16,463 nucleotides of DNA, taken from positions 1 to 16,463 of the forward strand of contig JAABSI010000066.1 in the NCBI GenBank assembly GCA_011390455.1, in the 5' to 3' direction. The translations under genes were made by a program, and so were the position numbers. Origin of the DNA: Trueperaceae bacterium. GTDB taxonomy: Bacteria; Deinococcota; Deinococci; Deinococcales; Trueperaceae. Below are positions 1 to 7,869 of the stretch, piece after piece. The notes beneath the pieces are model-generated. The model did not search any database and had not been told where the DNA came from. It saw only the letters and a program-made list of their open reading frames with translations. Position 1 is the first letter of the stretch. Each line of letters starts with the position of its first letter.

Positions 1-2783
1 TTGGGGAGGCCCGTGAGGTGGTCGTGGTAGGCCATCCGTTCGAGCGCCTTCTCGAGCGCGCGGCGCTTGACGAGCGCGGCGACCTGCGCGCCGAAGGCGG
101 TGGCGAGCCGGTGGGCGTCGTCGCCGAAGGCGTCGCGATCGGCGAAGGCGTCGAGGCAGAGCGCGGCCACTCGGCGCCCGCTCAGCACGATCGGCACGGT
201 CAGCGTCGCCCGGATCTCGTCCACGCGGCCGTGGGCGCGCAGCACCTCCGCGCGCTCGTCCGCCTGGGCCGCCTCCGGGTGCACGTGCACGACGACCGGA
301 TGAGCGGCGTCGGCGGAGGCTCGGATCTCGTCGTCGCCGAAGGTGGCCGGGACGAGACGGTCGAGGTCGTACCCGACCGCCGCGACGAAGCGGTAGGTGT
401 CGCCCTCGTCGTCGCGGAGCAGCAGGCTGCCGGCCTCGGCGCCGGGCGTGGCCGCGACCGCGCTCTCCACCAGCCGCTGGAAGAAGCTCGCGCCTTCGAA
501 CCCCTCGTCGAGCGTCTGCTCGACGAAGCCCATGAGCTTCTCGCGGAAGGTCGCCAGTTGGCGCATCCGCTCCTCTTGCGCGAGGCGCTCGGTGACGTCG
601 ACGACGGTCAGCAGCATCGCCGGTCGACCCCGGTGCTCGGTGCGCTCGGCGGAGGCGAGGCAGCGCAGGCGGGACCCGTCCTTGCGCAGCAGCACGACCT
701 CCTGGTTGGCGACGCTGCTGCCCGCCTCGACCCGCGCCTTGATGGCCGCCCGCACGGTCGGGTCGGCCCAGTTGTCGAAGTCCGGGATCCGTCGCCCGAC
801 GAGCTCGGTGCGTTCGAAGCCGACCAGCGCGGCGAAGGCCGGGTTGACGTCCAGGACCGTGGCGTCGTCGAGCGAGGTCAGCGAGACCGCCAGCGGCGTC
901 GCGTCGAACATGCTGCGGAAATGGGTGGCCGAAGCTTCCGCTTCGGCGCGCAGGCGCCGCTCCTGCACGACCAGGTCGGCGTGGTCCACGGCCACCGCGA
1001 TCAGGTTGGCGGCCATGGTGGCCGCGGTCGCGTGGCGTTCGTCGAAGGCGCCCGGCGCGTCGGCGACGAGGGTGAGCGTGCCCAGCTCGCGGTCGCCGAC
1101 GCGCAGCGGCGCCGCGACGCGGCGGTCGCTCGACAGGACGGCGTCGGCCGCCGAAGGCGCGCGGTGGCCCGGGACCAGGCCCGCGGCGTGTTCCACGGTC
1201 GGCCCCCGCACGACCGTCCAGCGCTCGGCCGGGGTCGTCGCCCGCACGAACGCGTCGAGGGCCGGCCACACGTCGCCGAGCTCGAGCGCCTCGCCGACGG
1301 CCGCCGCGAGCTCCGCCGCCCGATCGAGGAGCAGCCGGAAGTCGCGCAGCACCAGCTCGCTCGTGGCGGTTCGGTCGTCCACGGCGGGGGCGTCGAGCGG
1401 GGCGAAGGTCGCGCGCGCGCCCAGCGAGGCGCCGTCCGGCGACCGCAGCGGCGCGGCGTCGACGCGCCAGCGCCGCGGCCGGCCGCCGGCCGTGCGGCTG
1501 ACGAAGACCGCGGCCTGGAGCACCTCACCGCGCAGCGCGCGCGACAGCGGGTCGTCGCCGGGCTCGATCGCGGCCACCCCGTCGGACGCGTGGAGCACCC
1601 AACCGGCCCGCCAGCGCTCGTGGGCGTCGCCCACCAACGCGTTCAGACCGGCGCGCCCCATCGCCGGGTTCGCGAGGGTCAGGCGACCGGCGGCGTCGCA
1701 CGCCGCCACCCCCATCGCCGCCCCGTCCAGCGCGCCGCGCACCTGCGCCAGCTCGGCCTCGGTGGCGCGCACCGCGCGCCAGGCGGCGAGCGTCGCGCCG
1801 ATGCGCGAGGCCCACCACGCCATGCGTTCGCGGGCGGGCGCTCGGTCGGCCGGCGCTTCGAACCACCCGACGAGCACCGCGGCGGTCGCGTCGCCGACGA
1901 GCACCGGCTCCGCATGGACCGCGCGCAGTCCCAGGGCGACGGCGGCCGGGGCGCGCAGCAACCGCGGTCGCGGCCCCGATCCGGGATCGGCGTCGGCTTC
2001 GTCGCCATGGTGCAGGTCGTCGATCCACGCCGCGCGACCCTGCTCGTGGACGTGGCGCACCAGCCCCTCGCGGGGCGTCAGCTCGGTGACGGTCGGGTCG
2101 GCGCGCAGCCGTGGGTCCTCCGCGACCCCGTGCGTCGCCGCGAGGAGCAGGTGGTGGCCGTCGTCGTCCAGCCGCCAGACCTCGAGCCCCGCGACGCGCA
2201 CGGTCGCGACCACCGCAGCCGCAGCCGCACCCAGCGCGGCCTCCTCGTCCTCGGCGCGGTCCATGGCGGCCTGGAAGGACGCCAGCGCGTCGAGCCAGCG
2301 CCGGCCGTCGGCGGCGTCCTCGGGGTCGGGTGCGGCGTCCACCGACGGTCGCGGCGCCTGGAGCGCGCGCAAGCGCGCCGCCAGCCCGCCGACGTCCGAT
2401 CGGGCCACGACGTCGGTCGCCCCCAGGGCCCGCCACCGGTTCGCCTCGACCACGTCGACCGCGTCCAGGACGACCAGCACGGGCGCAGCGATCGGCTCCA
2501 GGCGGAGGGCGGCCAGGACCGCGACGCCGCGGTCGCCGCCCGCACCGCCCGCGTCGACGACGGCACCGCCCGCGTCGACGACCACGGCGTCCCAATCGCG
2601 GCCGCGCACCAGCCCGGTGAACGCCGGGCCGAGGCCATCGGTGCGCACGACCCGCGCGGCTGCGTCCTGGCTGCGCAAGCCCGCGTCGATCCCCACCCGC
2701 GCCGGCGCCACGACCAACCATGCAGCGGGGCGGACGGTCGGGGCGCTCGGGGGGCGCGTCGGTGCAGGGCTGCGCTCGCTCAC
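1..2783 (-). CDS. Multi-sensor GGDEF protein (degenerate receiver, GAF-PAS-GAF-PAS-GAF-GGDEF), 3' end missing
   Basis: Reading the minus strand from GTG at 2783 gives 927 codons with no stop before the window edge. Residues ~22-140 look like a receiver fold (WLVVAPARVGID, then DWDAVVVDAGG) but lack the acidic pair after the first strand and the conserved lysine near the end, so it is probably a pseudo-receiver. GAF-like segments follow at ~162-335, ~475-600 and ~745-905. A weak PAS lies at ~340-460 and a clear PAS at ~618-735 (TVLDVNPAFAALVGF, then VVDVTERL). The last residues visible, MAYHDHLTGLP (917-927), are the hallmark entry to a GGDEF domain, so the protein most likely makes cyclic di-GMP in the cytosol in response to small ligands. 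No membrane segment is visible. The GGDEF catalytic loop, and any EAL domain after it, lie outside the window, so activity cannot be judged. The GTG start has a TATGGT box 8 bases upstream and no Shine-Dalgarno. The gene is divergent from the importer genes. Confidence 0.9.
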   Translation of the reverse strand, partial: MSERSPAPTRPPSAPTVRPAAWLVVAPARVGIDAGLRSQDAAARVVRTDGLGPAFTGLVRGRDWDAVVVDAGGAVVDAGGAGGDRGVAVLAALRLEPIAAPVLVVLDAVDVVEANRWRALGATDVVARSDVGGLAARLRALQAPRPSVDAAPDPEDAADGRRWLDALASFQAAMDRAEDEEAALGAAAAAVVATVRVAGLEVWRLDDDGHHLLLAATHGVAEDPRLRADPTVTELTPREGLVRHVHEQGRAAWIDDLHHGDEADADPGSGPRPRLLRAPAAVALGLRAVHAEPVLVGDATAAVLVGWFEAPADRAPARERMAWWASRIGATLAAWRAVRATEAELAQVRGALDGAAMGVAACDAAGRLTLANPAMGRAGLNALVGDAHERWRAGWVLHASDGVAAIEPGDDPLSRALRGEVLQAAVFVSRTAGGRPRRWRVDAAPLRSPDGASLGARATFAPLDAPAVDDRTATSELVLRDFRLLLDRAAELAAAVGEALELGDVWPALDAFVRATTPAERWTVVRGPTVEHAAGLVPGHRAPSAADAVLSSDRRVAAPLRVGDRELGTLTLVADAPGAFDERHATAATMAANLIAVAVDHADLVVQERRLRAEAEASATHFRSMFDATPLAVSLTSLDDATVLDVNPAFAALVGFERTELVGRRIPDFDNWADPTVRAAIKARVEAGSSVANQEVVLLRKDGSRLRCLASAERTEHRGRPAMLLTVVDVTERLAQEERMRQLATFREKLMGFVEQTLDEGFEGASFFQRLVESAVAATPGAEAGSLLLRDDEGDTYRFVAAVGYDLDRLVPATFGDDEIRASADAAHPVVVHVHPEAAQADERAEVLRAHGRVDEIRATLTVPIVLSGRRVAALCLDAFADRDAFGDDAHRLATAFGAQVAALVKRRALEKALERMAYHDHLTGLP
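2541..2582 (-). repeat. 21-bp in-frame tandem duplication (VVDAGGA x2)
   Basis: Two adjacent 21-base copies, identical at 20 of 21 positions, encode residues 68-74 and 75-81 of the GGDEF protein. They sit where a receiver domain has its third strand and phospho-acceptor aspartate, so the protein carries two candidate acceptor aspartates, D70 and D77. Near-identity at the DNA level suggests a recent duplication. Confidence 0.9.
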
Positions 2784-2791
2784 GTGCGTCC

Positions 2792-2797
2792 ACCATA
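2792..2797 (-). promoter_or_regulatory. Candidate -10 box (TATGGT) of the GGDEF gene
   Basis: TATGGT ends 8 bases before the GTG start at 2783, which places the transcription start at about the start codon. No matching -35 hexamer is evident 16-18 bases upstream and no Shine-Dalgarno is visible. This is consistent with a leaderless mRNA, but the site is short and unproven. Confidence 0.35.
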
Positions 2798-2863
2798 GGA
2801 CGTCGCCCGCGGGCGCCATGCGAATTGGGCTGCTCCGGCACGTCCCGACCGCGGCGGCGGCGC

Positions 2864-2869
2864 TAAGCT
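2864..2869 (+). promoter_or_regulatory. Candidate -10 box (TAAGCT) of the importer operon
   Basis: TAAGCT stands 7 bases before the ATG at 2877, with no Shine-Dalgarno between, as expected for leaderless transcripts of the TANNNT type. No convincing -35 lies 17 bases upstream. The 93-base divergent gap 2784-2876 would hold this box and the one for the GGDEF gene. Confidence 0.4.
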
Positions 2870-2876
2870 CGCGGCG

Positions 2877-4301
2877 ATGCCTCCGAGCCCGCGTATTCCG
2901 TTCGCCGACCGGTGGTTGCGGACGGTGGCGCTCTTGGTCGCGCTGATCGCGCCGATCACCGCCGCCGCCCCGCCGCTGCGCGCCGACCTCGCCCACGACC
3001 CGGATGCGCTCGCCTTCCGGGCCGCCTTCCTCGACGGCGCCCTCGATTGGGACGCCGTCCGCGCGCGCGCCGCCGCCGAGGGCGCGGTGCGCTGGTACCA
3101 CTGGGGCGGCAGCGAGGACCTGAACACCTGGATCGACCTGGTGGTGGCCCCCGAGCTCGCCGCGGCGGGGGTCCGCCTCGAGAGCGTCCGGGTGCCCGCC
3201 ACCCGCGACGCGGTCGACGCGGTGCTCGCGGCCGCCGCCGCCGGCCGCGGGCTGGGCGCCGGTCCGGTCGACCTGATCTGGATCAACGGCGACAACTTCC
3301 GCACCCTGGTGCAGGCCGACCTGCTCTTCGGTCCCTTCGCCGACCTCCTCCCCAACGCCCGCTGGTTCGTCTTCGACCCCGCCGATCCGACGTCCGGGCC
3401 CAACCTGCGCGACGTCGGGACCCCCACCGGCCTCGCCTCGATGCCTTGGTACGCCGGCCAGTACGTCTGCTACGTCGATGCGGCCCGCTGGCCGGTGGCC
3501 GAGGTGCCGCGCGACCACGCCGGGCTGGAGGCCTGGGCGCGCGCGAACCCGGGCCGCCTCACCTACGTGCGCCCGCCCGATTACGTCGGCACGGCCTTCG
3601 TCCAACAGGCGCTGATCGAGTTCCTCGGCGCAGGGGTCGCGCCCTTCCTCGACGCCGTGGGCACGCTGGAGCCCGACGAGGTCGCGCGCCGGCTCGAGCC
3701 CGGCTTCGCCTACCTGCGGCGGATCGAGCCGTTCCTGCTCGGCGGCGGGGGCGCCGACGGTCGCCGCGGCGCCCCCACGTACCCCCCGACCGCGGCCGCC
3801 TGGGAGCGGCTGCTCGTGTCCGGGGAGGTCGACCTCGCGTGCGAGGACAACGTCTTCCACGCCGGCACCGGCGTGGACCGCGGACGGCTCCCGGAGACGG
3901 TCGCCACGGTCGTGTTCCCCGAGGGGCTGATGCGGGTCAACAAGAGCTTCCTCGCGATCCCGGCCAACGCCCCGAACCCGGCGGCGGCGCTGCTGCTCGC
4001 CGACGCGCTCTCGAGCCCGGAGAGCCACCTGTCGAAGCTCGAAGGGGTCGGCTTCCCGCTCGGGCTCGACGCCGCGACCCTCACCCCCGACCTGCGCGCC
4101 CGCGCCGAGGCCGTCGCCCCCGACCTGCGCGGCGTCACCTACGAGGACCTGGCCGCCAACGCGGTCGCCGAGATGCACGGCTCCTGGGTGCCGGTCGTCG
4201 ACCGGGTGTGGGCGCGCTGGGTGGCCGAGGCGACGCCGGAGCCCTTCGCGGACGTAGTTCGCGCCGCGCTCCGCGGCGGCGCCGCGCCGTCCGGCGACTG
4301 A
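2877..4301 (+). CDS. ynjB: YnjB-family ABC transporter substrate-binding protein
   Basis: This 474-residue protein has a Sec-type signal peptide: a positive start, the hydrophobic stretch TVALLVALIAPITAAA, and likely cleavage near residue 36. No lipobox cysteine is seen, so it should be exported rather than lipid-anchored by a standard lipobox. The mature part carries marks of the uncharacterised YnjBCD binding-protein family: WYHWGG near residue 73, DLIWINGDNF at 132-141, LLFGPFADLLPN at 149-160, GTPTGL with PW near 181-191, and ANPGRLTYVRPPDYVG at 223-238. The substrate of this family is not established; E. coli ynjBCD is annotated only by homology. It is followed by two permease genes, 8 bases from the first. 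The ATG is chosen because the signal peptide begins there and a TAAGCT box lies 7 bases upstream. Family assignment rests on recalled motif patterns, not a search. Confidence 0.85.
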   Translation: MPPSPRIPFADRWLRTVALLVALIAPITAAAPPLRADLAHDPDALAFRAAFLDGALDWDAVRARAAAEGAVRWYHWGGSEDLNTWIDLVVAPELAAAGVRLESVRVPATRDAVDAVLAAAAAGRGLGAGPVDLIWINGDNFRTLVQADLLFGPFADLLPNARWFVFDPADPTSGPNLRDVGTPTGLASMPWYAGQYVCYVDAARWPVAEVPRDHAGLEAWARANPGRLTYVRPPDYVGTAFVQQALIEFLGAGVAPFLDAVGTLEPDEVARRLEPGFAYLRRIEPFLLGGGGADGRRGAPTYPPTAAAWERLLVSGEVDLACEDNVFHAGTGVDRGRLPETVATVVFPEGLMRVNKSFLAIPANAPNPAAALLLADALSSPESHLSKLEGVGFPLGLDAATLTPDLRARAEAVAPDLRGVTYEDLAANAVAEMHGSWVPVVDRVWARWVAEATPEPFADVVRAALRGGAAPSGD

Positions 4302-4309
4302 GGGTCCGC

Positions 4310-5170
4310 GTGCGGCGGCGGGCGCGGATCGTGCTCGGTCTGGCGCCGGCCGCGCTGGTGCTGATCGCCGCGGTGGGCGGCGCGCTGTCGGGATCGCTGC
4401 TGCAGAGCCTCGGCTACGCCCCGCACCTGGGCGTCGACGCCTTCCCCACGCTCGACTACTACCGGGCGGTGCTGGCGGATCCGGCGGTGCGCGCCGCGGC
4501 CGCGCGCACCCTCGCCACCGCGCTGCCGGCGGCCGCGCTGGCCGCGGTGTTCGGCCTCGCGCTGGGGCTGGCCCTCGGCGGCCGGCGCGGGCCGGTCGGC
4601 GCCCTGGTGCAGCTGCCGCTCCTGGTGCCCTACGTGGTGGTCGTGGCGCTCGCGACCCTATGGCTCGCTGGCGGCGGGGTGCTGGCGCGGGTGGCGTTCG
4701 CCTTGGGGGCGATCGACGCGCCCGCCGCGTGGCCGCGCCTGCTCGACGGCCCGTCGGGGATCGGGGTGGTGCTCGCCTTCGCCTGGAAGCAGGTGCCCTT
4801 CGTCGCGCTGCTGGTCGCCGCCGCCCACGACGGCGGCGACCGCACCGGCATCGAGGTGGCGCGGGTCTTCGGCGCGGACCGCTGGCAGACCTTCCGCTAC
4901 GCGGTGCTGCCGCGCGTCGCGCCCGCGCTCGTCGCGGCCGTCGCGCTCGTCCTGGCGTACGACCTGGGCGCGCTCGAGGTGCCGCTGCTGCTCTCGGGCG
5001 GCACGCGCGACACGCTGGCGGTGGCCGCATGGCGCGCCTACGCGGACCCCGATCTGGCGCAGCGCCCGCTGGCGATGGCGATCGCCTGGTGCGTCCTCGC
5101 GCTGGCTGCGGCGGTCGTCGGCGCCTGGACCGCGGCGGCGCGCCGCTGGCTCCCTGGAGCGCGGGCGTGA
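4310..5170 (+). CDS. ABC importer permease, first subunit (YnjC N-half-like)
   Basis: This 286-residue inner-membrane protein has about six hydrophobic segments (around residues 8-30, 66-92, 100-122, 150-172, 205-228 and 256-275). The cytoplasmic EAA loop that docks on an ABC ATPase is clear at 180-205, with GIEVARVFGADRW followed by LPRVAP. The GTG at 4310 is chosen because GAGGG lies 5 bases upstream, overlapping the stop of the binding-protein gene; GTG 4331 is a less likely alternative. In E. coli the equivalent YnjC is one long protein with two permease halves; here the halves are separate genes joined by a GTGA overlap. It should form a heterodimer with the next gene's product and receive substrate from the binding protein. 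The partner ATPase is not in the window. Confidence 0.85.
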   Translation: MRRRARIVLGLAPAALVLIAAVGGALSGSLLQSLGYAPHLGVDAFPTLDYYRAVLADPAVRAAAARTLATALPAAALAAVFGLALGLALGGRRGPVGALVQLPLLVPYVVVVALATLWLAGGGVLARVAFALGAIDAPAAWPRLLDGPSGIGVVLAFAWKQVPFVALLVAAAHDGGDRTGIEVARVFGADRWQTFRYAVLPRVAPALVAAVALVLAYDLGALEVPLLLSGGTRDTLAVAAWRAYADPDLAQRPLAMAIAWCVLALAAAVVGAWTAAARRWLPGARA

Positions 5171-6000
5171 GGTCCGCGGGCCCCCGGCGGACGGCGGCGG
5201 CGCTCGTGCGCCTCGCCGCTGCGGGCGCCGTGGTGCCGTTCGTCGCCCTGGGGGTCGCCGCCTTCGCCTTCCGCTGGGGTTGGCCGGATCTGCTGCCGTC
5301 GGAATGGTGGTGGAGCGCGCGCGAGGGCGCGCGCTTGCCGATCGGCTGGGACTACCTCGCCTCGCCCGCCTCGCGCGCGCTCGAGGGGCTCGCGACCAGC
5401 GCCCTGATGGCGGCGGTCGTCACGCTGGTCGGGCTCGCCCTCGCCTGGCCGGCCGCGCGGGTCCTCGCGCACGAACGCTTCCGCGGCCGCGCGCTCGTCG
5501 AGGGGGCGTTCCTCGCGCCGCTCCTGGTGCCCGAGCTGGCGATCGGGTTGGGCCTGGCGGCGTGGGCGACGCAGGTGGGTGCGGCGGGCACCCTCTGGGG
5601 CGTCGGGCTCGTGCACCTGGTACCGGTGCTGCCGTACCTGGTGCGGACGCTGACGGCCGTCGAGCGCGGCTTCGACCGCGACCTCGCCGACGCCGCGCGC
5701 GTGCACGGCGCCACCGCCTGGGAGGTCGCGTGGTACCTGCGGTTGCCGCTGCTCGGGCCGGGCGTCGCCGCCGCGACCCTCTTCGCCTTCCTCGTGAGCG
5801 TGCACGTCGTGGTGCTCACCGTCCTGATCGGCCAGGGGCGCGTGGAGACCACCGCCGTGCAGCTCTTCGCCCGGCTCGGGGGCGGCGGCCTCCTCGACCC
5901 GATCACGGCCGGTTTGGCGCTGCTGCTCACGTTCCCGGGGCTGGTGCTGGTGCTGGTGCTCGAGGCGGCGCTGCGCAGACGAACGCCCCTGGCAGGCTGA
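5167..6000 (+). CDS. ABC importer permease, second subunit (YnjC C-half-like)
   Basis: This 277-residue inner-membrane permease has about six hydrophobic segments and the EAA loop at 175-198 (DAARVHGATAWEVAWYLRLP). The GTG start at 5167 shares GTGA with the stop of the preceding permease, and GGAG lies 7 bases upstream inside that gene, so translation is probably coupled. It pairs with the first permease to form the channel of the YnjB-linked importer. Its last codons carry the -35 hexamer of the next transcription unit. A standard importer would next have a YnjD-like ATPase; instead an ABC-2 type exporter ATPase follows. Confidence 0.85.
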   Translation: MRSAGPRRTAAALVRLAAAGAVVPFVALGVAAFAFRWGWPDLLPSEWWWSAREGARLPIGWDYLASPASRALEGLATSALMAAVVTLVGLALAWPAARVLAHERFRGRALVEGAFLAPLLVPELAIGLGLAAWATQVGAAGTLWGVGLVHLVPVLPYLVRTLTAVERGFDRDLADAARVHGATAWEVAWYLRLPLLGPGVAAATLFAFLVSVHVVVLTVLIGQGRVETTAVQLFARLGGGGLLDPITAGLALLLTFPGLVLVLVLEAALRRRTPLAG

Positions 6001-6017
6001 ACCGCGCCGGATACGCT
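5989..6017 (+). promoter_or_regulatory. Promoter of the ABC-2 exporter pair, leaderless type
   Basis: CTGGCA (5989-5994) and TACGCT (6012-6017) are separated by exactly 17 bases. The start codon ATG at 6024 comes 6 bases after the -10, so the first transcribed base would be at or next to the A of the ATG. No Shine-Dalgarno is present. The -35 lies within the last codons of the upstream permease gene, which suggests the exporter genes can be transcribed independently of the importer. Confidence 0.55.
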
Positions 6018-6023
6018 GGCTCG

Positions 6024-7028
6024 ATGGAACGACTCCTGGTCGAGACGCACGCGCTGAGGCGCGACTTCGGACCCAACCGGGCCGTCGACGCCCTCGACCT
6101 GCGCGTCGCGCGGGGCGAGGTCGTGGGCTTGCTCGGCCACAACGGCGCCGGCAAGACGACCACCGTGCGCTTGCTCGCCGGCGTGCTCGCCCCGACCGCG
6201 GGCACCGCGCGGGTGTTCGGCTTCGACCCGGCCGTCGACGGGGTCGAGGTCCGCCGCCGCGTGGGGGTGAGCACCGAGACGCCCGCCGTCGACGACCGCA
6301 TGACCGGTCGTCAGGGCCTGCGCGTCTTCGCCGATCTCTACGGCGTCGCGCCGGCGCGCGTCGGCGGACGGGTCGCCGAGCTGCTCGCCTCGTTCGACCT
6401 GAGCGAGGCCGCCGATCGCCGCGTGGGGACGTACAGCAAGGGGATGCGCCAGCGCCTCGCGCTCGCGCGTGCCCTGCTCCACGACCCGGAGTTGCTCTTC
6501 CTGGACGAACCGACGTCGGGGCTCGACCCGGTCGCCGCGCGCGCGGTCGCCGATCGGGTCCGCGCGCTGCGCGCCGAGGGGCGCGGCATCGTCCTCTGCA
6601 CGCACGACCTCAACCAGGCGCAGGCGCTCTGCGACCGGGTGGTCGTGCTCGAGCACGGCACCGTCGTCGCGGAGGGGGCGCCGAGCGAGCTCGCCGCCGC
6701 CTTGGGGGCGGGCACCCGGGTGCGGGTGGTGGCGCAGCCGCCCGTCGACGGAGCGCCGCTCGTCGCGACCCTCGCCGAGATCGACGGCTGGCGCGACGTG
6801 GTCGCCGACGGCTCGCCGCCCGCCGCCGCCGACGCCGCTGCCACCGTCCTCGCCGTCGTGCGCGACGCCGACGCCATCGCCGATGGCGTCGCCGCGCTCG
6901 TCGGCCGTGGCGCGCGGGTGCACGCGGTCGAGCGCGACGTCCCGTCGCTCGAGGACGTCTACTTCGCGCTCCATCGGGTCGGGCGCGGTTCGGTGCGTGC
7001 GCAGGCCGACGTGGAGGTGCCCGCATGA
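6024..7028 (+). CDS. ABC-2 type transporter ATP-binding protein (CcmA/NatA-like)
   Basis: This 334-residue protein has a complete ABC ATPase core: Walker A GHNGAGKTT at 38-46, signature YSKGMRQR at 137-144, Walker B LLFLDEP at 157-163, D-loop SGLD at 165-168 and switch histidine in THD at 193-195. The signature sequence and the C-terminal extension of about 100 residues are typical of ATPases that drive ABC-2 exporters. It should power the permease encoded next, whose ATG overlaps its stop as ATGA. The substrate cannot be read from the sequence; drugs, sodium, peptides and lipids are all known for this group. It could in principle also serve the upstream importer, which lacks an ATPase, but the family and the separate promoter argue against that. 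Confidence 0.92.
   Translation: MERLLVETHALRRDFGPNRAVDALDLRVARGEVVGLLGHNGAGKTTTVRLLAGVLAPTAGTARVFGFDPAVDGVEVRRRVGVSTETPAVDDRMTGRQGLRVFADLYGVAPARVGGRVAELLASFDLSEAADRRVGTYSKGMRQRLALARALLHDPELLFLDEPTSGLDPVAARAVADRVRALRAEGRGIVLCTHDLNQAQALCDRVVVLEHGTVVAEGAPSELAAALGAGTRVRVVAQPPVDGAPLVATLAEIDGWRDVVADGSPPAAADAAATVLAVVRDADAIADGVAALVGRGARVHAVERDVPSLEDVYFALHRVGRGSVRAQADVEVPA
7013..7018 (+). promoter_or_regulatory. Ribosome binding site GGAGGT of the ABC-2 permease
   Basis: A full GGAGGT lies 6 bases before the ATG at 7025, inside the ATPase gene. It fixes the permease start and supports coupled translation with the ATPase. Confidence 0.8.
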
Positions 7029-7837
7029 ACGTCCGCGCGATCCGCGCGATCGTGCGCAAGGACCTGTCGGTGGTGCTGCAGAGCAAGGCGGTGCTGCTCC
7101 CGATCGTCATCGTGCCGCTGGTGCTGTTGCTGGTGCTGCCCGTCCTGGCGTCGTTCGCGCCGCACCTGATCAACCTGCCCGGGGCGTCCGATCTGACCGG
7201 GATGATGGAGCGCATGCCCGAGTCCTTCGCCGCGCGCTTCGCGGGGCTCACCGAAGCGCAGACGATCGTGACGCTGCTGCTCGTGTACCTGTTCGCCCCG
7301 ATGTACCTGATCGTGCCGCTGATGGTGGCGAGCGTGCTCGCCGCGGATGCCTTCGCCGGCGAGAAGGAGCGACGCACGCTCGAGGCGCTGCTCTACACCC
7401 CCACCACCGACGCCGAGCTGCTGGTAGGCAAGCTGCTCGTGGGCTTCGTGCCGGCGATGGCGGTGGCGTGGGGCGGCTTCCTGGTGTACGCGGTGGTCGC
7501 GAACGCGGCTGCCTGGTCGGTGATGGGCCACGTCTTCTTCCCGACCGTCATGTGGTGGGTGCTGGCGCTGTGGGTGGCGCCGGCGGTCGCGGCCGTGGGC
7601 CTCGGCGCCACCGTCCTGGTCTCCGCCCGCGTGAACACCTTCCAGGAGGCCTACCAGATCGGTGGCGCCGTCGTGCTCCCGATCGTGCTGTTGATCGTGG
7701 GGCAGGCGGCCGGCGTCGTCGTGCTCTCCACCGCCGTGGTCGTGGGGCTCGGCGCCGTGTTCTGGGCGGTGGCGGCCGGTCTGCTGGCGTTCGGTGCCCG
7801 CAGCTTCCGGCGGGGGGAGCTTCTCGCGCGGTCGTGA
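7025..7837 (+). CDS. ABC-2 type transporter permease
   Basis: This 270-residue inner-membrane protein has about six hydrophobic segments (near 22-45, 81-108, 136-158, 173-200, 213-234 and 236-257). After the second comes the conserved ABC-2 coupling segment FAGEKERRTLEALLYTP (109-125), typical of single-unit ABC-2 permeases that work with a NatA/CcmA-like ATPase. It overlaps that ATPase gene by ATGA. A long extracytoplasmic loop lies at ~46-80. It probably dimerises to make an exporter; the substrate is unknown. The gene ends 32 bases from the convergent small membrane-protein gene, and I see no convincing terminator hairpin in that gap. Confidence 0.9.
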   Translation: MNVRAIRAIVRKDLSVVLQSKAVLLPIVIVPLVLLLVLPVLASFAPHLINLPGASDLTGMMERMPESFAARFAGLTEAQTIVTLLLVYLFAPMYLIVPLMVASVLAADAFAGEKERRTLEALLYTPTTDAELLVGKLLVGFVPAMAVAWGGFLVYAVVANAAAWSVMGHVFFPTVMWWVLALWVAPAVAAVGLGATVLVSARVNTFQEAYQIGGAVVLPIVLLIVGQAAGVVVLSTAVVVGLGAVFWAVAAGLLAFGARSFRRGELLARS

Positions 7838-7869
7838 CCGCCGCTCGGCACTGGTCGCGGTGCGCCCCC

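Noticed and set aside
18..2946. Very long plus-strand open readings opposite the GGDEF gene
   Set aside because: Their translations are low-complexity and rich in Arg, Ala, Gly, His and Ser, with no domain. The minus-strand reading contains recognisable PAS, GAF and GGDEF-entry motifs.
5941..5961. CTGGTG repeats near the end of the second permease gene
   Set aside because: They encode an ordinary Leu/Val membrane helix in GC-rich codons, with no sign of a functional repeat.
6024..7028. Assigning this ATPase as the missing YnjD of the upstream importer
   Set aside because: Its signature, C-terminal extension and ATGA coupling to an ABC-2 permease mark it as an exporter ATPase, and it has its own promoter.
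7838..7869. Bidirectional terminator between the convergent ABC-2 permease and small membrane-protein genes
   Set aside because: Only a 4-pair stem (GCAC/GTGC) can be drawn and there is no T tract.
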